Part shown: positions 7,631 through 16,127 of the stretch, piece by piece
Position numbering within the stretch: position 1 is the stretch's first letter
How the letters are laid out: every line of letters starts with the position of its first letter
Assembly (NCBI RefSeq): GCF_050874005.1
Contig: NZ_JBNMJV010000006.1
Coordinates: 38,122 to 102,121, forward strand
Direction of reading: 5' to 3'
Length of the DNA: 64,000 nucleotides
From: Huintestinicola sp050874005
Lineage (GTDB): Bacteria; Bacillota; Clostridia; Oscillospirales; Ruminococcaceae
Notes under the pieces: generated by a model
Told to the model about the DNA's origin: nothing
Database searches by the model: none
Seen by the model: the letters and a program-made list of their open reading frames with translations, nothing else
Translations under genes and position numbers: made by a program

Positions 7631-7996
7631 TCATTTTTTCTTGTCGGCTATAAGAATGGAAATTAGCAGTACAGCTCCGATAATGTTTACATAAGCCGCA
7701 AATGCCGTATCTGAAATGCTTTCATAAAATACGGGAACAAAAAACAGAGGAACGCTGAGAACAAGCAGCACAACGCTTGATACCGAAAGTATCCTGTCAA
7801 GCTTTGCCCTGTTATTATATCCGTTTTCGGCGGCAAGCCCGAAACTGAATTTCAGCATTGCCGTCAGAATGAAATTCACGCAGACAACCACCGCCGCCCC
7901 GATACAAAGCTCGGACTTACTCCATAACGCAATTACAAGAGCGGTAAAAACGGCGGCAGAGATGCCGAGAATTATCCTGCATATCCTGCCTTTCAA
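7631..7996 (-). CDS. Small four-helix membrane protein
   Basis: A 121-residue protein with four predicted membrane segments (IILGISAAVFTALVIALW, LCIGAAVVVCVNFILTAMLK, ILSVSSVVLLVLSVPLFFV, AAYVNIIGAVLLISILIA). The start overlaps the stop of the YhfC-type gene (ATGA), so both are translated together. No family recognised. Partnership with the protease is inferred from the overlap alone. Confidence 0.75.
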   Translation of the reverse strand: MKGRICRIILGISAAVFTALVIALWSKSELCIGAAVVVCVNFILTAMLKFSFGLAAENGYNNRAKLDRILSVSSVVLLVLSVPLFFVPVFYESISDTAFAAYVNIIGAVLLISILIADKKK

Positions 7997-8796
7997 GCCG
8001 TCTCCTCCTCTGTGCAGACCGCCTTCGTCCTCCTGTACGACTTAACTGCAAACCAGACTGCCGCCGCTGTAATGACAGTAATTATCGGATAGAGGGCATA
8101 CAAAGGTATCACCTCTCTCTGATAAAGCACCGCAGGAATGTCAAGTGCTGCGTGGAAAAAGATACAAGCGGGGAAAAGCAAACCCTTGCCCTTGACCCTC
8201 GCACTCTCGAAAACTATTACCGACATAGCCGTGTGGAACGTCATAGCAATAATTCGCTCGAGAACGCTCAGAAGCATTGTGCCCGTTCCCACCGCTGCCA
8301 GCGTTTCAAGCTGTGTGCGCAGAGCTTCGGCGGTTTCCGCATTGCCTCCCGAGGAAAGGGAGATCATTGCATCAAGCCCCATCTGATTTGTCATAATTGC
8401 CGTAACTGCGCTGCCGAGCATTGAAAGCCCTGCAAGCAAAATGGCTTCGGTTCCGCCGTGACCCAGACCATACATAACGGCTTCTTTGGGGTCATTTCGC
8501 TGTTTCATCACCGTTTTGAAAGTGACAAATCTGCCCGTTTCTTCAAAAATTCCTGCGGCAAACGCTCCGTAAAATACGTAAGCGACTGTGCTGCCGCTTA
8601 CAACGGGGAGCATAAAATAATGCATTATCTGTTCAAGGACAAGAGCAAACAGGAAAAAGACCGCTCCGCCGATGAAAAACGAAGAAATTCTCACGTCCTT
8701 GTTTTTTATCTTGTAAATTATCATTGCCACGATGGGAATGATAATGCACAGCAAGCTGCAGATGAGCATTGAAGCTATTGAGGTATTTGAAAACAT
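7993..8796 (-). CDS. YhfC-family intramembrane protease homologue
   Basis: A 267-residue polytopic membrane protein of the YhfC family, a glutamic-type intramembrane protease group related to CAAX proteases. Visible landmarks are the EETGR motif in GIFEETGRFVTFK and the conserved GLGHGGTEAILLAG segment, plus a late HAALDIPAVLY segment; Glu-Glu and His residues are the presumed active-site set. About seven membrane segments. It lies downstream of the SPFH gene with an imperfect hairpin between them and overlaps the next gene. The substrate is unknown; the neighbouring ribbon-helix-helix and SPFH proteins are possible partners by context only. Confidence 0.88.
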   Translation of the reverse strand: MFSNTSIASMLICSLLCIIIPIVAMIIYKIKNKDVRISSFFIGGAVFFLFALVLEQIMHYFMLPVVSGSTVAYVFYGAFAAGIFEETGRFVTFKTVMKQRNDPKEAVMYGLGHGGTEAILLAGLSMLGSAVTAIMTNQMGLDAMISLSSGGNAETAEALRTQLETLAAVGTGTMLLSVLERIIAMTFHTAMSVIVFESARVKGKGLLFPACIFFHAALDIPAVLYQREVIPLYALYPIITVITAAAVWFAVKSYRRTKAVCTEEETA

Positions 8797-8825
8797 AAAC
8801 TGTCACCTCGTTTAAATGCATATCT

Positions 8826-8863
8826 GTTCCCGTCTCCCGGTCTGAGGTGGGGGAGACAGGAAC
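8826..8863 (-). terminator. Hairpin between SPFH and YhfC-type genes
   Basis: Minus strand: GTTCCTGTCTCCC pairs with GGGAGACGGGAAC (13 bp, one G-U) around a 12-nt loop. It is not followed by a run of T, so it may be a leaky terminator, an mRNA-processing or a stabilising hairpin rather than a full stop. Confidence 0.55.
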
Positions 8864-8878
8864 GACTTGAGTTTGTTA

Positions 8879-9880
8879 TCAATAAATGGAACCGCTGTTA
8901 ACAATAGGCTGAGCGTCCTTGTTTCCGCAGAGTACAACGAGCAGATTTGATACCATCTGCGCCTTTCTCTCGTCGTCCAGGTCGCAGACGTTATTCTCGG
9001 TAATGCGCTCGAGAGCCATTTCGACCATACCCACAGCGCCGTCAACGATCTTCTGCCTTGCCTCGATGATAGCTGCCGCCTGCTGTCTCTGGAGCATTGC
9101 CGCAGCGATCTCGGGAGCGTATGCAAGGTGAGTGATGCGAGCCTCGATGACCTCAAGACCTGCGTCCGCAACTCTGTTCTGAAGCTCCGCCTTGAGATTT
9201 TCAGCAACCTCGGCAGAGGAGCCTCTGAGGGACTTGCCGCCGTCATTTCCCACATCATAGGGATAAAGGCTTGCCACGTCTCTGAGGGTGGAGTCCGCCT
9301 GAATGGAAATGTACTCCTGGTAATTGTCAACGTTAAAAACAGCCTTTGCGGTGTTTGCTATCTTCCAGATGACCACAATGCTCACCTCAACGGGGTTTCC
9401 GTCCTTGTCGTTTATCTTCTGCTTTTTGTTGTTGAGGGTCATCGCCTTGAGCGAAAGCTTTTTGGAAACGGAAGCCGTTTTGACCTCGGCTTTGCCGTCC
9501 GCAGATGTGTGAACATTCATCTGTGAAGCCATTTCCGCAGCATATGCGGGATTTACTGCAGATGAGAAAGGATTTACAAAGAAAATGCCTTCCTTTTTGA
9601 GAGTGCCTGTGTATTTTCCAAAAAGTGTAAGTACGAGAGCCTCGTTGGGACGAATGACCTTGATGCCCATAAACGGTATCCAGCCCACACAGAGCCACAG
9701 AATACAGATCACGAGCAGCGGAGCGCCGAAGGTGGGAGCGCCGCTGTCAAGGTTCATTCCCGCAGGAATTATGCCCACGACCGCTGCGATGTAAAGAATA
9801 ACAAATAAAAATGCGCTTGCCAGACCGTTGGGAGCGTTAAGCTCCTTTTCTTCAATTTCGCCTGTAATTTTCTTGCTCAT
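8879..9880 (-). CDS. SPFH/Band 7 membrane protein
   Basis: A 333-residue protein with two N-terminal membrane segments (ASAFLFVILYIAAVVGIIPAG and LLVICILWLCVGWIPFMGI), followed by a Band 7/SPFH domain beginning at IRPNEALVLTLFGKYTGT and containing VEVSIVVIWKIANTAKAVFNVDNYQEYI, then a helical region rich in Ala (AAMLQRQQAAAIIEARQKIVDG), as in flotillin/QmcA-like proteins that build membrane microdomains. The ATG at 9880 has GGGAGG 8 nt upstream. A consensus promoter (9948-9976) with twin TGATATCA sites precedes it. It is followed, after a hairpin, by the YhfC-type protease operon. Confidence 0.9.
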   Translation of the reverse strand: MSKKITGEIEEKELNAPNGLASAFLFVILYIAAVVGIIPAGMNLDSGAPTFGAPLLVICILWLCVGWIPFMGIKVIRPNEALVLTLFGKYTGTLKKEGIFFVNPFSSAVNPAYAAEMASQMNVHTSADGKAEVKTASVSKKLSLKAMTLNNKKQKINDKDGNPVEVSIVVIWKIANTAKAVFNVDNYQEYISIQADSTLRDVASLYPYDVGNDGGKSLRGSSAEVAENLKAELQNRVADAGLEVIEARITHLAYAPEIAAAMLQRQQAAAIIEARQKIVDGAVGMVEMALERITENNVCDLDDERKAQMVSNLLVVLCGNKDAQPIVNSGSIY

Positions 9881-9926
9881 AAAATTTCCTCCCTTATGAT
9901 ACGTCAGAATTGGGTTTGATCTGAAA

Positions 9927-9945
9927 TGATATCATTTTGATATCA
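9927..9945 (-). promoter_or_regulatory. Twin TGATATCA palindromes at the SPFH promoter
   Basis: Two perfect 8-bp palindromes at 9927-9934 and 9938-9945 are spaced 11 bp apart (one helical turn) immediately downstream of the -10 box, covering the likely transcription start. This is a good candidate operator for a dimer or a pair of dimers. Confidence 0.6.
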
Positions 9946-9947
9946 TT

Positions 9948-9976
9948 ATCATAACACATATTTCCATATTTGTCAA
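9948..9976 (-). promoter_or_regulatory. Sigma-A promoter of the SPFH gene
   Basis: Minus-strand TTGACA (9971-9976), 17-bp spacer, TATGAT (9948-9953). Confidence 0.85.
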
Positions 9977-10087
9977 GAGGTCTGTGAAAATATTTTTTAC
10001 GGGGAATATTTTACAAAAATTAGAAACAGTGCTTAATAATATTGCCATTAAAATTAACAAATTAGAATAAAACATTATCCATTGATA

Positions 10088-10096
10088 TGGTATAAT
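10088..10096 (+). promoter_or_regulatory. Extended -10 promoter of the ABC exporter operon
   Basis: TGG followed by TATAAT (10091-10096) forms an extended -10 element about 40 bp before the start; the -35 region is poor. Confidence 0.65.
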
Positions 10097-10135
10097 AACT
10101 TTGTATGCGAAAAATTGTTTTAAGGAGAGATGGGA

Positions 10136-11851
10136 TTGAAAAAGCTTCTTGTTTATATGAAGGCGTACATCAAGGAGAGCATTCTCGGACCGCTTTTCAA
10201 GCTGCTTGAGGCGCTTCTTGAGCTGTTTGTGCCGCTGGTGGTGGCGGCGGTCATCGACAAGGGTATCGCAATGGGCGACAGGGCGTACATTGTGAAAATG
10301 TGCCTTGTGCTGGTGCTTCTCGGCTTTGTGGGGCTGGCGTTTTCCATTACGGCTCAGTATTTTGCCGCAAAGGCTTCGGTGGGCTTTACCGCAAAGCTTC
10401 GCCACGTGCTTTTTGAGCATATCCAGAGCCTGTCCTATTCCGAGCTGGACGAGCTTGGCACTTCCACGATGGTGACCCGTATGACCAGCGATATGAATCA
10501 GGTGCAGAACGGCGTAAATCTTACCCTGAGACTGCTTCTGCGTTCGCCCTTCGTGGTTTTCGGCGCAATGATAATGGCATTCACCATTAACGCCCGTGCG
10601 GCGATGATATTCGTTTATGTGACCGTTCTGCTGCTCATTGTGGTATTTGCCATAATGCTCTGCTCCATCCCCCTTTACAAAAAGGTGCAGCAGAAGCTTG
10701 ACGGCGTTACAAGCGTTACAAGAGAAAATCTGACGGGTGTACGTGTTATACGTGCGTTCTGCAAGGAGGACGAGGAGACCGAGCGCTTTGTTTCCAAAAA
10801 CGCCGAGCTTACTCGTTCACAGGAATTTGTGGGACGAATTTCCGCTCTGATGAACCCTGTGACCTACATCATCATAAATCTGGGCATAATCTTCCTCATA
10901 AACAGGGGAGCTGTCAGCGTAAGTCAGGGCATTATCACTCAGGGTGCGGTGGTCGCTCTTTACAATTATATGTCTCAGATACTTGTTGAACTTATCAAGC
11001 TTGCAAATCTAATCATAAACATCACCAAGAGCATTGCCTGCGGAAACCGTATCCAGGCGGCTCTTGAGATGAAGCCCTCAATCTCCGACGGGGAAAAGGA
11101 TGCTTCTCAGAGCGATAATGCGGCAGAGTTCCGTCACGTTTATCTGCGGTACAAAAATGCAGGTGACGACTCCCTTTCGGACATTGATTTTACGGTGAAA
11201 AAGGGGGAGACGGTTGGAATTATCGGCGGCACAGGCTCGGGAAAATCCTCCCTTGTAAATCTTATTCCCAGATTTTACGATGCGAGCGGCGGCGAGGTTC
11301 TGGTTGACGGCGTTAATGTGAAGGATATGCCTGTTTCGGAGCTTAGGAGCAAGATCGGCGTTGTTCCGCAGAAGGCGGTGCTTTTTAAGGGAAGTATCCG
11401 TGAAAATATGCTCTGGGGCAATGAAAATGCTTCGGACGATGATATTATGGAGGCTGTTACGGCGGCTCAGGCGCTTGATGTTATCAAGGCAAAGGGCGGG
11501 CTTGACTGCGAGATCGAGCAGGGCGGAAAGAACCTTTCGGGCGGTCAGCGGCAGAGGCTCACCATTGCAAGAGCGCTTGTGAGAAAGCCCGAGATACTCA
11601 TTCTTGACGACAGCGCTTCGGCTCTTGATTTTGCCACCGACGCTGCTCTCAGAAGATCTCTCAGGGAGCTTGATTATTCGCCTGCGGTGTTTATCGTTTC
11701 ACAGCGAACCTCCTCCATTCAGCATGCCGACAAGATCATCGTTCTTGACGACGGCAATGCGGTGGGAATAGGCACTCACGCTGAACTTCTTGAAAACTGT
11801 GAGGTCTACAGAGAAATTTACAATTCCCAGTTCAAAAAGGAGGCGGTCTGA
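10136..11851 (+). CDS. Heterodimeric ABC exporter subunit, degenerate-site half
   Basis: A full-size ABC exporter half (571 residues): six membrane segments in the first 300 residues, then an ATPase domain with Walker A GGTGSGKSS, signature NLSGGQRQR and Walker B ILILDDS. The TTG at 10136 is preferred over the ATG at 10130 because AAGGAG ends 8 nt before the TTG but only 2 nt before the ATG. The catalytic Glu after Walker B is replaced by Asp (DDS) and the H-loop His by Gln (VSQRTSS). These changes are the hallmark of the degenerate half of heterodimers such as BmrCD, LmrCD or TM287/288. The partner, with a canonical site, follows immediately. Drug or lipid export is the family role; the substrate here is unknown. 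Confidence 0.93.
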   Translation: MKKLLVYMKAYIKESILGPLFKLLEALLELFVPLVVAAVIDKGIAMGDRAYIVKMCLVLVLLGFVGLAFSITAQYFAAKASVGFTAKLRHVLFEHIQSLSYSELDELGTSTMVTRMTSDMNQVQNGVNLTLRLLLRSPFVVFGAMIMAFTINARAAMIFVYVTVLLLIVVFAIMLCSIPLYKKVQQKLDGVTSVTRENLTGVRVIRAFCKEDEETERFVSKNAELTRSQEFVGRISALMNPVTYIIINLGIIFLINRGAVSVSQGIITQGAVVALYNYMSQILVELIKLANLIINITKSIACGNRIQAALEMKPSISDGEKDASQSDNAAEFRHVYLRYKNAGDDSLSDIDFTVKKGETVGIIGGTGSGKSSLVNLIPRFYDASGGEVLVDGVNVKDMPVSELRSKIGVVPQKAVLFKGSIRENMLWGNENASDDDIMEAVTAAQALDVIKAKGGLDCEIEQGGKNLSGGQRQRLTIARALVRKPEILILDDSASALDFATDAALRRSLRELDYSPAVFIVSQRTSSIQHADKIIVLDDGNAVGIGTHAELLENCEVYREIYNSQFKKEAV

Positions 11852-13621
11852 GTGGCGGCTAAGAAAGAAAAAGCCCCTAAGGGCGCTCTGAAAAAGGTTT
11901 TTGTTTATGTAAAGCGTTACATTCCTCTTATCGTTATTTCGGTCATTACGGCGGCGGCTTCCGTGGGGCTTACGCTTTACGTTCCCATACTTGCGGGCAA
12001 TGCCATTGACCTGATCGTTGGCGAGGGAAATGTTGACCTTGCGGGAATTGGTGATATACTGCTGAAAATTGCTGTTGTGGTTGGAATTACCGCTGTTGTT
12101 CAATGGATAATGAACACGGTGAACAACAGGATAACCTATCACGTTGTACGTGATGTGAGAAACGAGGCTTTCAGAAAGCTTGAAAAGCTTCCGTTAAGTT
12201 ACCTTGATGTTCACCCTGTGGGCGAGACGGTGAACCGCATTATCGCAGATGCAGACCAGTTTGCGGACGGTCTGCTTATGGGCTTTACTCAGCTTTTCAC
12301 GGGCGTTGTGACTATCCTCGCCACACTCATTTTTATGCTGCTTATCAGCTGGAAGATAACCCTTGCGGTGGTGGTGCTGACGCCCCTTTCTCTGTTTATC
12401 GCACGATTTATCGCTAAGAAGACCTATGATATGTTCCGCCTGCAGTCGGAGACGAGAGGGGAGCAGACCGCTTTTATCGACGAGATGATAGGCGGTCAGA
12501 AGATCGTTCAGGCGTTCGGCAGGGAAGAGGAAACGCTGAAAAAATTTGACGAGATAAACGACAGGCTTTTCAAATGCTCTTTGAGAGCAACTTTCTTTTC
12601 GTCTATCACAAATCCCTCCACAAGATTTGTGAACAATGTGGTATATGCGGCGGTGGCTCTGACGGGTGCGCTTACCTGTGTGGCTACGGTGGGTGCGGCG
12701 GTGCCATTTACGGTGGGTCAGCTGTCGGTTTTTCTGTCCTATGCAAATCAGTACACCAAGCCGTTTAACGAGATCTCGGGGGTTATCACAGAGCTGCAGA
12801 ACGCTCTTGCCTGTGCTGCGAGACTTTTTCAGCTTATTGAGGAAGAACCTCAGACTCCCGAAAATGAAAATGCTGTGGTGCTCACAGACCCCAAGGGCAG
12901 CGTTTCCCTTGAGAATGTGTATTTCTCATATATTCCCGAAAAGAAGCTTATCGAGGACTTGAATTTGAGCGTCAAGCCCGGTCAGAGGGTGGCGATCGTG
13001 GGTCCTACGGGCTGCGGAAAGACTACGGTCATAAATCTGCTTATGAGATTTTATGATGTAAACAGCGGCGCTGTTAAGGTGGAGGACATTGACATCAGGG
13101 ATATGACACGAAGCAGTCTCAGGAAAAATTACGGAATGGTACTGCAAGAGACCTGGCTCAGAGCGGGAACTGTAAAGGAAAATATCGCTATGGGTAAGCC
13201 TGACGCTACAGATGAGGAGATTATTGCTGCGGCAAAGGCTTCCCACGCTCACGGATTTATCAAACGTCTCCCTAAGGGCTATGACACGGTGATAGGGGAG
13301 GACGGGGGAAGCCTTTCTCAGGGTCAGAAGCAGCTTTTGTGCATTGCCCGTGTTATGCTCTGCCTGCCCCCTATGCTCATTCTGGACGAGGCTACATCTT
13401 CTATCGACACCCGAACCGAGATAAAAATTCAGCAGGCGTTTGCCCGTCTTATGGAGGGGCGCACAAGCTTTATCGTGGCTCACCGCCTTTCTACCATAAG
13501 AGAGGCGGACGTGATACTTGTAATGAAAGATGGTCATATCATTGAGCAGGGTAACCACGAGTCATTGCTTTCAAAGGGCGGCTTCTATGCGAAGCTTTAC
13601 AACAGTCAGTTTGCGGATTAA
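11852..13621 (+). CDS. Heterodimeric ABC exporter subunit, canonical half
   Basis: The 589-residue partner of the preceding ABC subunit. It starts with GTG directly after the upstream TGA, with AAGGAGG 9 nt upstream, so the two are translationally coupled. Six membrane segments (residues about 20-310), then Walker A GPTGCGKTT, signature SLSQGQKQLL (LSQGQ variant), Walker B MLILDEATSSID with the catalytic Glu, and H-loop His in VAHRLST. It therefore supplies the Walker B Glu and H-loop His missing in its neighbour. A poor AAAAATAATATTTTT palindrome follows the stop, and the next promoter begins at once, so the end of the transcript is unclear. Confidence 0.93.
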   Translation: MAAKKEKAPKGALKKVFVYVKRYIPLIVISVITAAASVGLTLYVPILAGNAIDLIVGEGNVDLAGIGDILLKIAVVVGITAVVQWIMNTVNNRITYHVVRDVRNEAFRKLEKLPLSYLDVHPVGETVNRIIADADQFADGLLMGFTQLFTGVVTILATLIFMLLISWKITLAVVVLTPLSLFIARFIAKKTYDMFRLQSETRGEQTAFIDEMIGGQKIVQAFGREEETLKKFDEINDRLFKCSLRATFFSSITNPSTRFVNNVVYAAVALTGALTCVATVGAAVPFTVGQLSVFLSYANQYTKPFNEISGVITELQNALACAARLFQLIEEEPQTPENENAVVLTDPKGSVSLENVYFSYIPEKKLIEDLNLSVKPGQRVAIVGPTGCGKTTVINLLMRFYDVNSGAVKVEDIDIRDMTRSSLRKNYGMVLQETWLRAGTVKENIAMGKPDATDEEIIAAAKASHAHGFIKRLPKGYDTVIGEDGGSLSQGQKQLLCIARVMLCLPPMLILDEATSSIDTRTEIKIQQAFARLMEGRTSFIVAHRLSTIREADVILVMKDGHIIEQGNHESLLSKGGFYAKLYNSQFAD

Positions 13622-13638
13622 AAATAATATTTTTTTCG

Positions 13639-13667
13639 TTGACATATTTTGTATTTTATGATATAAT
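13639..13667 (+). promoter_or_regulatory. Consensus sigma-A promoter of the deacetylase gene
   Basis: TTGACA (13639-13644), 17-bp spacer, TATAAT (13662-13667): a perfect match in both boxes. Confidence 0.92.
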
Positions 13668-13694
13668 TTGTAAAAGCCGTAAAGGAGAGACGTT

Positions 13695-14483
13695 ATGAAA
13701 AAGGCTGTTGCTGTTTTTATGGCGCTGGTTTCCTCTCTTATCTGTGCCTGCACAAGTGCGCCCGAGGAGGAAAATAACGCCGACAGTATTTCCGAAACTG
13801 TCAGTTCGGAGGCTGAAACTACCGAAAGCGAGGTCACAAAAGTGGATTACAAGGCTCTGGGAAAGCCCTTGGTGGCTCTTACATTTGACGACGGTCCCAA
13901 CATCACCACCACCGTTCAGGTGCTGGATGTTCTGGAGGAATACGGGGTAAGAGGCTCCTTTTTCCTTGTGGGCAACAACATTACCGAAAGCACCGAGAAG
14001 GTGGTAAAGCGTGCCTATGATATGGGCTGCGAGTTAGACAACCACTCCAAAACTCACTCGGATATGACGAAAATGTCCGCCGAGGATATTACTGCGGAGA
14101 TAGATTATGTCCGTGAAAAGGTAAAAGCGATCACAGGTGAGGATACCAAGTTTTTCCGCCCGCCCTACATTGCGGTAAATCCCACGATGTATGAGGCTAT
14201 TGATATGCCCTTTATCTGCGGCGCAGGCTGCAATGACTGGGAGGACAGCGTTTCCGCCGAGGAAAGAGCCGAGCGCACTCTAAATCAGGTCAAGGACGGC
14301 ACCATTGTCCTTCTCCACGATATGCAGGGCAACACAAAAACGGTGGAGGCTCTGAAAACTATTATCCCTGCGCTTCAGGAACAGGGTTACGAATTTGTTA
14401 CCGTTTCCGAGCTTTTCGAGGCTAAGGGCATTGAGATAAGCGGCGATGATACGGGGCTTTACACGGTCGTGGAAGAAAAATAA
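13695..14483 (+). CDS. Polysaccharide deacetylase lipoprotein (NodB domain)
   Basis: A 262-residue surface enzyme of carbohydrate esterase family 4. The signal peptide ends in a lipobox-like ICAC with Cys 19, followed by a Glu/Ser/Thr-rich linker to about residue 50. NodB motifs are in order: TFDDGP (63-68, base and metal Asp), NHSKTHSDM (the two metal His), FFRPPY (catalytic Arg), CNDWED and the late VLLHDM. All key residues are present, so it should be active, probably removing acetyl groups from peptidoglycan or a surface glycan. It has its own consensus promoter and a terminator after it, so it is a single-gene unit. Confidence 0.93.
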   Translation: MKKAVAVFMALVSSLICACTSAPEEENNADSISETVSSEAETTESEVTKVDYKALGKPLVALTFDDGPNITTTVQVLDVLEEYGVRGSFFLVGNNITESTEKVVKRAYDMGCELDNHSKTHSDMTKMSAEDITAEIDYVREKVKAITGEDTKFFRPPYIAVNPTMYEAIDMPFICGAGCNDWEDSVSAEERAERTLNQVKDGTIVLLHDMQGNTKTVEALKTIIPALQEQGYEFVTVSELFEAKGIEISGDDTGLYTVVEEK

Positions 14484-14494
14484 GGTATAATAAT

Positions 14495-14537
14495 AACAGC
14501 ATTGACGGGTTTGCCGCTCGTCAATGCTGTTTTTTAT
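14495..14537. terminator. Bidirectional terminator between deacetylase and endonuclease IV genes
   Basis: A 13-bp perfect stem (AACAGCATTGACG with CGTCAATGCTGTT), followed by TTTTATTT on the plus strand and, on the minus strand, by a TTATTATACC run. It separates two convergent genes. Confidence 0.9.
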
Positions 14538-15394
14538 TTCTTTACGCTGTTGTAATAGTCCATCATTTCCTTTGCGTCCTCGGTCTGTGTGCCTGCGCTT
14601 TCACAGATAAAGGTGGGTGACCAGTCACGCTCTGCGATAAGCTCCATAAGCGGCTCGTAATCGGGTCCGAAGCCTTGGTTATCCCCGAAGGTAAGGTGCA
14701 TTTTCTCGCCGCCCTTTTCGGTGTACATTATTTTGGAAAAATGACTGTGGAAAATTTTTGCTCTGTCTATGCCGAGACCGTTTTCAAGCTTGTCAAGCAT
14801 TTCGGCATAATCCTGCTTGGTTTTTATGCCGCCGAAGGTTCGGGCGTTCAGGTGTCCGAAATCAACGGTGGGAATGAAGCTGTCATCAACCTTGCAGATC
14901 TCGATGACCTCCTCGAGAGTGCCAAGCTGGTTTACTTTGCCCATTGTTTCGGGGCAGCAGATTATGTCCTCAAGTCCCTCAGAGATAAGCGCCTGTCTCG
15001 CCCTTTTCATTGTGTCCTTTGCAAGCTCAAGAGCCTCCTCACGGGATATTTTGGCACAGGAGCCGCTGTGGATTACTATCCTTTTCGCTCCCATTGCCTT
15101 TGCTGCCTTTGCGGAGGCGAGTATGTAGTTTATGGAGTTAAGGCGCTTTTCCTCCTCTGTTCCCGAGAGGGAGATGAAGTAGGGAGCGTGGAGAGACAGA
15201 GTCATTCCTGCATTTTTGAAGGCTTCGCCTATTTCTCTTGCGGAGTCCTCGGATACTCTTACGCCCTGTCCGCACTGGTATTCAAAATGGGTAAGTCCGA
15301 ATTTTTTTAAGTATTCGGGGAGCTGGGTGGATTTTTTGTAGCCCATTGCTTTGAAGCTTTCTGCGCTTCCTGCGGGGCCGAATGTTGCGCTCAT
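14534..15394 (-). CDS. nfo: Endonuclease IV homologue (AP endonuclease family 2)
   Basis: A 286-residue TIM-barrel protein like endonuclease IV, which cuts DNA at abasic sites in base-excision repair. The usual metal ligands can be picked out in order: His in SLHAPYF, His in IVIHSG, Glu in CPETMG, Asp and His in TVDFGHLNAR, His in IFHSHFSK and Glu in FICESAGT. Length matches the family (about 280). It is the last gene of the set rpsU, yqeG, zinc-ribbon protein, nfo. Some relatives with this spacing of motifs are annotated only as sugar-isomerase-like barrels, so the exact enzyme is a family-level call. Confidence 0.88.
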   Translation of the reverse strand: MSATFGPAGSAESFKAMGYKKSTQLPEYLKKFGLTHFEYQCGQGVRVSEDSAREIGEAFKNAGMTLSLHAPYFISLSGTEEEKRLNSINYILASAKAAKAMGAKRIVIHSGSCAKISREEALELAKDTMKRARQALISEGLEDIICCPETMGKVNQLGTLEEVIEICKVDDSFIPTVDFGHLNARTFGGIKTKQDYAEMLDKLENGLGIDRAKIFHSHFSKIMYTEKGGEKMHLTFGDNQGFGPDYEPLMELIAERDWSPTFICESAGTQTEDAKEMMDYYNSVKK

Positions 15395-15419
15395 ATTTTA
15401 TCTATCCTTTCTTTGATTT

Positions 15420-16112
15420 TTACTGCCTGTCAAAATAATCCTTGCCGTCGTTCGGTTTAAAGTAGGTTCTTATATATCCGTCTGTTGAAACTATGACAAA
15501 TTCATTGGTGCTTTCAAGATAATACACATCGTCGTTGTCCTCCTTTTCAAGCTTGTGGAGGGCGTCGGGGGAGCTTACAACGGCTGCGGCGGCACGTTCA
15601 TATTCCTGCGGGGAGGAAAATCCCATTTCTATGCCGTGCTTTTCGTAGTGATCCTCAAGAAGATCGGCATTTCGGAAACAAAGCCCTTGTTTTTCGGGTC
15701 CTGTAACTATGGCTTCTGACGATGTGGATATATGTGAGGTTTCCGAGGTTATTGTATCTGATGTAATGGCAGAAGAAGTTATGGCAGGCGGAGTTTGCTC
15801 TGTGATATAAGCGGAAGTTTCCGTTATTTCGGACGGCGATGCCTGCTCGGGGATTAAGATATCCGAAAGCTTGAAAAATAAGGCTGCCAGAAATATTGCT
15901 GCGAGAATTACGGCAAATATGGGTAAGCGTGAGCGGCTGCTTTTATTGCTGTTATGGTTTTGCGGTGAAGAAGATGGTTTCCTGCCTTTGCGTTTGTCAC
16001 GGCAGCTTTTGCAGCGTGTCGGAAGTTCAAAGCCTTTTGAACGGTAAAATTCTATTTCTCCGTCTGTAAGGGTAAATTCTTTTCCGCAGTCTCTGCATTT
16101 TTTTGTTATCAT
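15420..16112 (-). CDS. Zinc-ribbon membrane protein of unknown function
   Basis: 230 residues. The N-terminus is a compact zinc ribbon (KCRDCGKEFTLTDGEIEFY, then RCKSCRDKR), the kind found alone in many Clostridia. A basic Ser/Arg stretch leads to one membrane helix (LPIFAVILAAIFLAALFF), so the ribbon is predicted cytoplasmic. After it comes a Thr/Ser-rich linker and a C-terminal extracytoplasmic part of about 75 residues (GFSSPQEYERAAAAVVSSPDALHKLEK...) ending in YIRTYFKPNDGKDYFDRQ, which resembles small substrate- or wall-binding modules, but I cannot name it. The ATG has AGGTG upstream. It lies between yqeG and nfo with short gaps. Confidence 0.78.
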   Translation of the reverse strand: MITKKCRDCGKEFTLTDGEIEFYRSKGFELPTRCKSCRDKRKGRKPSSSPQNHNSNKSSRSRLPIFAVILAAIFLAALFFKLSDILIPEQASPSEITETSAYITEQTPPAITSSAITSDTITSETSHISTSSEAIVTGPEKQGLCFRNADLLEDHYEKHGIEMGFSSPQEYERAAAAVVSSPDALHKLEKEDNDDVYYLESTNEFVIVSTDGYIRTYFKPNDGKDYFDRQ

Positions 16113-16127
16113 AAAAATGCACCTCGA

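Noticed and set aside
10130..10135. ATG at 10130 as the start of the first ABC exporter subunit
   Set aside because: The ribosome binding site ends only 2 nt before it; the TTG at 10136 has the correct 8-nt spacing.
9932..10420. 162-codon minus-strand frame across the SPFH and ABC promoters
   Set aside because: It spans two promoters and the start of the ABC gene in antisense; it has no family resemblance.
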